Source: Euperipatoides rowelli (Eukaryota > Onychophora > Udeonychophora > Euonychophora > Peripatopsidae). From it: 10,447 nt of DNA. The translations under genes were made by a program, and so were the position numbers. Below the pieces are notes generated by a model. That model did no database searches and was not told the origin of the DNA. It saw only the letters and a program-made list of their open reading frames with translations. The stretch lies in NCBI GenBank assembly GCA_003024985.2, contig PXIH01S0028475.1, one strand, 5' to 3'. Shown here piece after piece: positions 1-7,256 of the stretch (position 1 is the stretch's first letter; the number at the start of each line of letters is the position of its first letter).

Positions 1-313
1 GTATTCATTGCAATTAGTATATTAGTAAGGAAAAACTTATATAAATATTATTTTTAAAGAAATTAAATAATATTTTGGATAGTTTAGTTTTTAATCCATC
101 ACGTGATTGATTGTACTCATATCACACACTTGGGGGAGATATTGTAGAAGTTACTGTACTAGCCTATATTCGTTATGGGAGATTGTCTGTCTTTGGCCAC
201 ATTATAAAGGTAAGCAAGTTTAAATATTTTAAAATTTCTGATTTTTAGAAAAAGACTAATTTTCTGGGGAATGAAGGCGTTGGGGTTTTAATTTTGATGA
301 AATTTTAGCTTGA

Positions 314-431
314 ATAAACCAGCAAATAGTTTGATTAATATTACGGAATNTTTTTGATGAAGGAAGCATTTGTGGGTGGTTCTTCTGAATCCTTTATAAA
401 CCAGCAAATAATTTGATTAATATTACTGAAT
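314..431. repeat. 36-bp direct repeat, two copies 82 bases apart
   Basis: ATAAACCAGCAAATAGTTTG and the 16 bases after it (314-349) recur at 396-431 with two mismatches. A shorter TTTTGATGAA motif also precedes each copy, so the pair may be the remains of a local tandem duplication. The first copy ends directly at the ambiguous base 350, which could mark an assembly problem. Confidence 0.85.
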
Positions 432-983
432 CAGTAACGAGATAATGTTCAGGGGCATGTTAGATTGGCACCGGCAAGAAAATTTAAATGTTTTTTAAAA
501 AAAATTATTTTTCAATTGAAGGGAAATTAAATATCTTTAGTCATTATTTTAGTATAAAAGCAAATTATTAAAAAAAAAAAAAAAAAAACATTTCTAATTT
601 ACGATAATATAATGAAAAAGTTTGCGTTGAGGTATCCTGCAGTTACACCACTTGACCTTTTATACACATATTCTAAACCTCTAGTGTAACCTACATTTGC
701 AATTTCAACTTAATTGGACAAACTATTAAGGAGAAATACAATTTAAAGAGTTCAGAATAACGACACACAGAAAAAATTTGATTTTTTAATATTAATATTC
801 TTCTATTTACAATGAGGGCAGAAATATCTAATATAATGATTATCGAATTGGATTAAAAAAAATACACACTTTTTAAAAAATATAATGTTCGTGAATAGTT
901 CAAAATGAATTGCTGAATTCATTAGCACAAAGATCTCGAGTATGGTAATGCTAAAATATAAACTCGAAATTAATAATATGGAA
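432..983. other. AT-rich stretch without recognised genes
   Basis: Apart from the A run at 570-588, all six frames are closed by frequent stops and I see no repeat or transposon signature. Under the exon reading it would be part of the intron downstream of the receptor exon. Confidence 0.6.
570..588. repeat. Homopolymer A run of 19
   Basis: Nineteen A residues in a row. A retroposed poly(A) tail is possible, but no SINE- or LINE-like body was recognised upstream and no flanking target duplication was seen, so a simple A tract is an equally good reading. Confidence 0.8.
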
Positions 984-1253
984 GTGCTTATTCCTATGGG
1001 GTTTGAATTCCTGCCATAGTCCTTATTCCTAAGGGGTGCACTTAACCAAACAGATTATTTGCTCATGGCAAAATTGTATACATTATAGAATATTGTATTT
1101 AAATTCATATTTGCGTTAGAATCTAGCAGGTGTTTTTGTAATAACCTACATATTTTTATTTTAAAATGATCTCCGTTATATCATTTCAGTTAGGGAAATA
1201 CGATAATCAAATATTACTCAAGCGTACTTAACTTGCACCCTCCATAGGAATAA
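984..1253. mobile_element. Possible small inverted-repeat element (MITE-like)
   Basis: GTGCTTATTCCTATGGGGT at 984-1002 and CCTTATTCCTAAGGGGTGCA at 1021-1040 are related direct copies. The reverse complement of 1226-1253 reads TTATTCCTATGGAGGGTGCA followed by AGTTAAG, matching the left copy over about 25 bases including its CTTAA tail. Inverted ends about 230 bases apart with no coding content fit a non-autonomous DNA transposon remnant. No clear target-site duplication was seen, so this is tentative. Confidence 0.35.
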
Positions 1254-1278
1254 CACAGTGATAGATTATAATAACTAG

Positions 1279-1420
1279 TTTAAAAGCCTGTGATGGATTT
1301 CTTCCTCCTTATCTTGCTATAATAGCGACTAAATAATCCTAAAAACCCTTTAAAAGCCCATCAAAAAGGACAGATTTCTTCCTTCTTAGCTTGCTATAAC
1401 AGCGTAAAAGCCCATCAAAA
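1279..1420. repeat. Local duplication of a roughly 50-base segment plus partial third copy
   Basis: Copy one (1279-1327) and copy two (1349-1404) share TTTAAAAGCC, ATTTCTTCC and CTTGCTATAA-AGCG in order. Copy two has extra bases CATCAAAAAGGACAG in the middle. A third partial copy, TAAAAGCCCATCAAAAATGA, follows at 1405-1424. It abuts the hairpin that starts at 1429. Confidence 0.8.
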
Positions 1421-1428
1421 ATGATTGA

Positions 1429-1489
1429 TACAGCGACATCTATGGACAGAAAATAGAGAGAAACATTTCTGTCCATAGATGTCACTGTA
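1429..1489. repeat. Near-perfect 24-bp inverted repeat (hairpin) with 13-base loop
   Basis: The arm TACAGCGACATCTATGGACA plus GAAA (1429-1452) is matched by its reverse complement at 1466-1489, with a single mismatch (C1434 against A1484). Read on the minus strand that pair is a G-U wobble, so a minus-strand transcript, the direction of the host gene, would form an unbroken 24-pair stem. It could be a tiny palindromic transposon remnant or a hairpin RNA; the sequence does not decide. Confidence 0.85.
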
Positions 1490-1539
1490 AGCAGCATGAC
1501 AGACATCATGACCAAACTGGACTTTTGTTATATTGAATA

Positions 1540-2240
1540 ATGGAAAAAAATAATCTGGTTGAATTACAAAATGGTTTTCACAAAGATAGAAGGGGGACAG
1601 ACAATATATTTATATTAAATAATTTTATGGCTTTTTCCCCATAAAAATAATAATAATAAAGAAAAACTTTTACAGTATTAGCTTTTTTGAATATTAAAAA
1701 ATTATACAATAGAATAAATCATGAGGGAATATGGATAACATTGTCAAAAAAAAATGATGAAAATTAATTTGAATTTCAAGAAATTTATATTATAATAAAT
1801 TAAAATATTACCTAATTGGCTGGGAATCGGATTGGACACCTTCAGAAGTCGGGATGAAACAGGGATGCTTATGTTCACAAAATTCTTTACATTAATTATG
1901 AGTGGTTAGGAAATAGTGGGGTGGTGTTTAAAATAGATGACAACCTACTTCCAGGTTTACTTATTTTGCAGATGATATAGTTTTATTTTCTGATAATTCT
2001 CCACAATTGCAAAAGTTATTGTGGATGAATTCACCACAGATTTTCATATGAAATTCATCTTGTAAATGTTAGGTAATTATTATAATCGAGGAAAAAGATA
2101 TCAAATTTAATTTGAATAAGAAAATCATTTTGAAATTGATTCTTATAAATATCTAGAAATAACTAACTACAGATAAGAACATATAAAATCACTATGAAGA
2201 AATCACAACAAAATATAATAAGTTGGTATGGTGAATGAAA
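1540..2240 (+). mobile_element. Decayed LINE (non-LTR retrotransposon) reverse transcriptase fragment
   Basis: A reverse transcriptase can be followed in order across shifted frames. LVELQNGFHKDRRGTDNIFIL is at 1555-1617 (the ENQ-GFR-R-T-D-IF-L block). LAFLNIKKLYNRINHEGIW starts at 1678 (the FLDIKKAYD block). VGMKQGCLCS lies near 1848-1877 (the GV-QG block). FADDIVLFSD starts at 1965 (the Y/FADD catalytic box), and EIDSYKYLEI lies at about 2128-2157. In the second block the family's two Asp positions are both Asn, so the first metal-binding residue is lost. In-frame TAA codons from an expanded ATA/AAT run (1641-1660) and at least one frameshift before 1818 break the reading. It is a dead copy. 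The clade is uncertain; the endonuclease half upstream is not visible. Orientation is opposite to the host exon. Confidence 0.85.
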
Positions 2241-2390
2241 CACATTACATACAGAGGATATACTACAATGGATTTAGGTAGGATATTATGAAAGATTGTA
2301 GTGGTTTGAGGAGATACACATGCAAATGATATAATCGATTATACTAATACCATACAAAATAAGCTAACATTAATACAAACTAGAACAGGT

Positions 2391-2834
2391 AATCTTTTTA
2401 GGATGAAATAGATTAGATTACAATCATTTTGGATGAAAATAGATTATGTCACAATCTTTTAGGATGAACATAGATTATGTCACAATCGTTTAGGATGAAA
2501 ATAGATTAGGTTACAAACATTTAGGGTGAAAATCGATTAGTTCACAATCTTTTAAGATTAAAATAGATTAGGTCACAATCTTTTAAGATTAAAATAGATT
2601 AGGTCACAATATTTTAGGATGAACATAGATTAGGTCATAATCTTTTATGAGGAAAATAGATTAGGTCACAATATTTTAAGATGACAATAAATTAGGTCAC
2701 AAGTTAAGATGAAAATAAATTAAGTCACAACCGTTTAGGAAGAAAACAGAATGTCACAATCTTTTAGGATGAAAATAGATTAGGTCACAATATTTTAGGA
2801 TGAAATAGATTAGGTCATAAACTTTTAGGAGGAA
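2391..2834. repeat. 31-bp minisatellite, about 14 copies
   Basis: The unit is about GGATGAAAATAGATTAGG followed by TCACAATCTTTTA. The GATGAA landmark recurs at 2402, 2432, 2463 and 2494 and then on to 2829, with steps of mostly 31 bases and occasional one- to three-base indels. Copies differ by scattered substitutions such as GATTAAAA for GATGAAAA and CATA for AATA. The array lies between two stretches of LINE-like coding sequence in the same orientation. Confidence 0.92.
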
Positions 2835-2842
2835 GCTCTTAA

Positions 2843-2985
2843 TTAACAGTCCTTGAATCAGTAAAATGGGAAATAGGATGGTCAAATTTCAATGAAAGGG
2901 AAGGGAAAGTAAATTTAGATTTTAGGAAAGATTGCTAATATACGGGCCAAAAAAGTCTTACTTTGAATGAACAAGTATTTTTAAT
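2843..2985 (+). mobile_element. Possible carboxyl-terminal piece of the same LINE
   Basis: An open stretch at 2843-2935 reads SVKWEIGWSNFNEREGKV followed by NLDFRKDC and ends at a TAA (2936-2938). In another frame NIRAKKVLL follows just after. A pattern of W-x-x-F-x-x-RE followed by RWAKKV is seen after the reverse transcriptase in some LINE proteins. The order and strand agree with the fragment at 1540-2240. The link to that fragment is inferred, because most of the intervening protein is absent and a minisatellite occupies the gap. It is frameshifted and non-functional. Confidence 0.45.
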
Positions 2986-3346
2986 AGTTGGTTAGGGTAC
3001 AGTACTTATTTGAGTATTTTGATAGTAACATAGACATAGTGATTGGTCATTATTTTGATTCGAAAAATTAATTATACCTCTGTAAATAAACTTTGCATGT
3101 ACATTAAATAAGGACAATATTTTGTAATTTGGTACACTTAATCAATATTTAAATGATAAAAAAAGAACCATATTATGATAATATTCATAATAATAGATAT
3201 GTCTCATTTTCCAGTTTACCTTTTAAATGCATAAATTAAAGATTGAATCAAATAAATAAAAATTGTCAATTATGACAATAAAATTTAGAGGAAACATTAT
3301 TAAATGGTTGGTTTAAGCAACAACAACAATTACATTATGATTATAC
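2986..3346. other. AT-rich stretch without recognised genes
   Basis: This spacer between the plus-strand LINE remnant and the minus-strand LINE remnant has no open frame or repeat that I can name. A short CAACAACAACAATT motif is present near 3319-3332. Confidence 0.55.
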
Positions 3347-3900
3347 CTACATAAGTCCATAATCTACATAAGGCCATAACCACAATCTAAATAAATATTC
3401 ATAATCAAGAAAGAAGGAAAAGGCAATGACAAGTGTCTCTATGTTCTTATATGACACACATTTATCTGAATTTCTATTATTAATACCCAACACAATACCA
3501 TTTTTAACTGGTTTGTAGTCATTATATTCCTCACAAAATTTGGTGGCAAATTTAGCAGTAATGTCCAATCTTCTATCACATAGGCTTTTAAGATTTAATA
3601 TATCCAAAGCCATAATATAGTCAGAAAAAGATTTACCCACAATGATTCTAATTGTCCTAATCATAATTCTTTCAATAGTATTAATTTGACCTACAGTGGG
3701 TGCAATAATCCAAATAATGGACCCATACTCCAGTGCACAGCTTAAAAATGTCATATATACATGTTTTACAATGTTGAAATCTTTGGTGAGTGTTTTGAGT
3801 TTATATAAAATAAACAATTTCCTGTATACAAAGGTAGTCCATTTAAAATCCTTTTTGAAAAAAAAAATACCCATAATTTTACAAATAATATCAGAATGTA
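3347..3900 (-). mobile_element. Degenerate LINE fragment, end of reverse transcriptase (CR1/Jockey-like)
   Basis: The minus-strand open frame (175 residues from an ATG at 3874) carries a characteristic block found just after the catalytic part of many LINE reverse transcriptases. It shows KDF, then VYMTFLSCALEYGSIIW (about residues 40-56), INTIERIMIRTIRII (64-78), and Y-x-x-x-L-x-ILNLKSLCDRRLDI (about 86-105). SLCDRRLDI fits the usual L-RR-D-F/I motif. The same frame continues upstream of the ATG with SDIICKIMGIFFF, reaching about 3896, so the ATG is not the natural start. The catalytic FADD region is absent, and the last 40 residues look like random AT-rich sequence. It is a truncated relic, different in sequence from the plus-strand LINE, and lies in sense with the host exon. 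Confidence 0.78.
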
Positions 3901-5193
3901 TTCATTTACTTTAATATTCAATGAAAAGTCATCAAGAAAGAAATTGTAATGGGTGTAAAGTCATTTCATATTGGGTAGAATCAGTAGCAATTATGTCTAT
4001 GTCATTTTGTGCAATTTCATTTAAATTAAATTATTACCAATACAAATAGCTCTAAGACTCTTAACAAATTTAAAATGATTTTCAACCTTACATTTAATCC
4101 CATTAGTTGTTATGGCAAAAATTAATCCATTCAAAACAGAGCTTTGGGTATGCCATTTGTATCTATATTTGATGATTTCATTCGCATTTGGTAAATTATA
4201 AATTTAATGTCTTCCTTAAATAAATGATGACATCCATTTGGCTAATCCAGGTGATGGGTTCAAATTGAACAAGGTAATATAAAATGTTCATTAGAGCATT
4301 ATTTATGTTACATTGCAATTATTTCAGTAAGGAAGGAAATGAAATTAATTGGACTGTAATTTCAGAAGAAACTAATAGAAATTCAATAACATTTTATCAA
4401 TAGAATGAAAAATTTTAACAGTGATATAACCAATTAAAGTTATTAAACTATGGAATTTTTGACAATGGTATGGATTAAAAATGATAGAGGGGCCAATAGG
4501 GAAGTGAAAAAGCTTGTGTTACATAGTATTTACCCTTATACTTGCATACATGACACATACATACAAGTAGATCTCTGCATTCCTAAATATAATATATCAT
4601 TGACAAATTTGAATCATTAGAATTAAATCCGGATGGACAAGACCCAAACTTTCAAGAAAGTTTAGGCTTCCCCCCTCTCCACCGACTGTTCCTTCAAGAT
4701 ATAATGATTTTTCAGGAAATTTTGAGACAAGATTTTTTTCATAACTCACATGGACTATTTCAGCAGAAAATGACTTGTTAAATATTAGTAACAGACCATT
4801 TCTCTAACATGCATCTAATTATTTTATTTCACATATATTTTTGGGACATTTAGACCAACATGGTTAGCAAATATACAGAAATAAGCATAACTTACTTTCT
4901 ACTAAAAACATCTATAAAGTCTAAAACTTAAAATAGTTATGTATTAATTTTTAAATATTTCACAGATAATTCAGTTAAAAAAAGCACAATAGAAAAAAAT
5001 GCATAACATTTTGTACGTTAACAGTATTTATTGTAGAATTTCCCAATTTATTTCAAAACCATAATTAAAATCTCATCCCAAAAAATTTATCATCTCTAAA
5101 AGACTTTAAAAAATTTTCATCTCGTCTCATCTCCAAACTCAAAAAAAACCTATCTCATCCATTCCTAGAATTAAATATATATTAAAAATATGT
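3901..5193. other. Intron-like stretch between the LINE remnant and the receptor exon
   Basis: No gene is recognised. The first part (3900-3950) may contain frame-shifted LINE sequence continuing from the minus-strand fragment. A minus-strand open frame of about 67 codons without similarity lies at 4597-4803. The 5070-5160 part is rich in CTCATC/TCATCTC words. No next receptor exon was found, so the downstream intron probably exceeds 5 kb. Confidence 0.55.
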
Positions 5194-5201
5194 ACTTACT
5201 T
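5194..5201 (-). promoter_or_regulatory. Splice donor of the receptor exon (AA|GTAAGT)
   Basis: The minus strand reads TATAA|GTAAGTACAT. GTAAGT is a full-consensus donor, with the GT at 5199-5198. The codon is interrupted after two bases (phase 2), and reading on without splicing meets a TAA at once (5198-5196). This is what a true exon end would look like. Confidence 0.88.
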
Positions 5202-5628
5202 ATAAAATATTTCTCCATTCAACCATCGTGGAGATCCAGCTGCATCACATGATATATTAGCCTGAACGCTTATATTAGAGTAAATTGGATCCGATAAAAG
5301 CAAAGATAATCCATTAACGAATACTTTAGTTCCTTTGTTAATTTCGATTGCTAAAGCTTCAGAAGATTTGTTCAAATAAAGGCCTAACATACCGGTTGGA
5401 AAACTCATTAATCCTTTCATTTCATTGACAACAGAATGAGAAACAATCCACATATAATCTCGTTGGGTTAATCCTAGGTTGTTAGCAACATCAAAAATTT
5501 CTTTTGCTTCATCCATGGTAGAATACAGTAAAATGACACGAGATTCAGTCTCCCGCAACTTGCCCAGCAAGTCACGCACATGATAATCTGATGCATTCTG
5601 GAGTTGAATGATTCCTAGCAATGCAATC
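5200..5628 (-). CDS. Nmdar2: Internal exon of an NMDA-type ionotropic glutamate receptor subunit 2, amino-terminal domain
   Basis: This exon encodes part of the extracellular amino-terminal (ANF-receptor-like) domain of a ligand-gated cation channel subunit that sits in the postsynaptic membrane. The reading frame gives 142 whole residues plus split codons at both ends. Visible GluN2-type features are the strand-helix SRVILLYSTMDEAKEIF (residues 29-45), then GLT and YMWIV (52-62), FPTGMLGLYL (76-85), a helix with EINKGTKVFVNGLSLLL (95-111), and the end C127 with RWLNGEIFYK. The spacing and the CD-x-x-G-x-x-RW-x-NGE-x-F motif match arthropod subunit 2 better than subunit 1. Four N-glycosylation sequons (N11, N86, N118, N124) fit an extracellular domain. 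The open frame continues upstream to an ATG at 5720, but that stretch encodes repetitive intron sequence, so I start at the splice acceptor. Transmembrane and ligand-binding parts are not in this window. Family assignment is from memory of the family; NMDA type is firmer than subunit 2. Confidence 0.86.
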
Positions 5629-5652
5629 CTGCAAAAAAAAAAAGAAAGGAAC
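5629..5652 (-). promoter_or_regulatory. Splice acceptor with polypyrimidine tract for the receptor exon
   Basis: On the minus strand a pyrimidine run of about 20 bases with a T stretch ends in TTTGCAG directly before the exon's first base (5628). The AG is at 5630-5629. It sets an intron phase of 2: the exon's first G completes a codon begun in the previous exon. Conserved receptor-like residues begin immediately after it, which supports its use. Confidence 0.85.
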
Positions 5653-5660
5653 ATACTATA

Positions 5661-5727
5661 ATACCATATATAAATATACACCATATATAAATATATATAC
5701 CATATATAAATGTATATCATATATAGG
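5661..5727. repeat. AT-rich short tandem repeat (ACCATATATAAATATAT-type) beside the exon acceptor
   Basis: Three to four imperfect units built on CCATATATAAATATA, each 17-20 bases, lie in a row about 30 bases upstream (in gene direction) of the splice acceptor at 5629. Translated on the minus strand they give a meaningless run of Tyr, Ile and Trp, which makes the exon's open frame look longer than the exon. This is simple-sequence intron DNA. Confidence 0.8.
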
Positions 5728-6442
5728 TCTGTCTATTATATATAGGCAATTAAATTTAACAACCTTCTGTACTTCTTATGATATACCATACATTCAGAAA
5801 GGAATATAATATAGATTTGCTAGATAACAAAACAAAAAAAATTCCCTTTGCTGGAATAAGCCAGAACATCTATCAATCTGGCAGAATGCTCTAACAAATG
5901 AATTACAAAGGTACTTCACATCCAGTAAATTTTAAAGTTTTGAATTAACTATCATTTGTAGTAACAAATACAATTTCATGCACTCTTATGTTCAAGATGA
6001 TTATCGAGATTTTAAGTTAACATTTACCCAATTATTTAAATATTGGTCATCCTAGACAATTGTTAGAATTTATTGTAGGCAGAAAAAAAAAATTATTAGA
6101 GACTTTAATTAAAAGGGAAATTCATAATTAACGGATAAGATATAGGCCTAAACATATTAATATTGAGGTTACCCATACAGTATATTGTAAACTATAAAAA
6201 GTTATTGAGACAAACTACATTGTCGTTTCAACTCATCAGAAATACTGTAGACGTTCACAGTTATATACTTCACAACTGCTATTCTAAAATATCCAATCAC
6301 CATACATGTGCAAACCTGCTACTCCCACTATTACTTAAAATGCATTGTCAGTCTGTATCCACAATGTCCTTTGTTCATTTACACCTTTGATTAAAATTAA
6401 TTTCTGATATTTTTGTTATTTTTATCTTTTCTCTTTTCTTCT
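5728..6442. other. Intron-like stretch without recognised genes
   Basis: A 75-codon plus-strand frame at 6163-6390 has no recognisable domain and no splice or context support, so I treat it as chance. The rest is AT-rich with many stops. Confidence 0.55.
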
Positions 6443-7256
6443 CATGTACATTATGTAAATATTAATTGCATGTATTAGGAATATTAATTAGAATGTATAT
6501 GAATATTAATTTTCATTTATAATGAATATTAATTTACATTTATTGTGAATATTAATTTGCATGTATTGTGAAAATTAATTTACATGTGTTGTAAATATTA
6601 ATTTAATGTATTGTGGATATTAATTTACATGTACTGTGAATGATAATTTCATGTAATGTGAGGATTAATTTGCATATATTGTGAATATTAATTTTCAAGT
6701 ATTGTGAATATTAATTTGAATGCATTTTGAATAATAATTTTCATTTATTGTGAATATTTTAATGTATTGCGAATATTAAATTTCATATAATATTGAATAT
6801 TAATCTGCATGTATTGTGAATATTAATTTGCATGTAGTATAAATATCAATTTTCATGTATTGTGAATACTAATTTGCATGCATCATGAACATTAGTTTGC
6901 ATGTATGATGAATTTTAATTTTTGTGTAGCCTATCATGAATATTAATTTGCATTTATGATGAATATTAATTTTCATGTTGCCTATCGTGAATATTAATTT
7001 GCATGTATGATGAAAATTATTTTACGTGTATTCTGAATATTAATTTGCAGGCATTGTGAATGTGTTAATTTGCATGTATTATGAATATTAATTTATGTTT
7101 AGTGAATATTAATTTGCATGTATCATGAATATAAATTTGCATGAATGGTGAATATTATTTTACATATATTGTGAATATTAATTTGCAAGTATTGTGAATG
7201 TTAATTTTTATGTATTATGAATATTAATTTGCAATATATTGTTAATATTAAATTGG
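6443..7256. repeat. 23-bp minisatellite, about 35 copies, carrying ATTTGCAT octamers
   Basis: The unit is about TGTGAATATTAATTTGCATG plus TAT. It repeats with many substitutions and small indels for about 814 bases. Exact ATTTGCAT occurs nine times, at 6555, 6668, 6826, 6872, 6946, 6997, 7068, 7112 and 7135 (first base). Every unit also carries a TTAAT/ATTAA core. Two units near 6925-6990 contain an extra GCCTATC segment. No coding potential is apparent. Confidence 0.93.

Noticed and set aside
115-215. Plus-strand exon-like stretch ending in AAAG|GTAAGC near 210, reading LAYIRYGRLSVFGHIIK
   Set aside because: A stop closes the frame about 30 codons upstream, no acceptor is clear, and the faint resemblance to a LINE RL-W-GH motif is too short to trust.
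2391-2834. 31-bp array considered as a CRISPR array
   Set aside because: Units are directly abutting and divergent, with no unique spacers; the context is eukaryotic.
3696-3914. 72-codon plus-strand open frame
   Set aside because: It overlaps the LINE fragment on the opposite strand and is its antisense shadow; no domain is visible.
5070-5160. CTCATC/TCATCTC-rich stretch as a tandem repeat
   Set aside because: The words recur irregularly with no stable period, so it is cryptically simple sequence at most.
5629-5720. Upstream extension of the receptor open frame to an ATG at 5720
   Set aside because: It translates the TATA-rich repeat and pyrimidine tract into Tyr/Ile/Trp/Phe runs, and a proper splice acceptor separates it from the conserved sequence.
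5621-5809. 62-codon plus-strand open frame
   Set aside because: It is mostly translated A tract and TATA repeat opposite the receptor exon's acceptor.
6163-6390. 75-codon plus-strand open frame
   Set aside because: No recognisable motif, composition like the surrounding intron, no splice or promoter context.
6443-7256. 23-bp array considered as CRISPR or coding repeats
   Set aside because: There are no spacers between units and the period is not a multiple of three, so any frame is lost from unit to unit.
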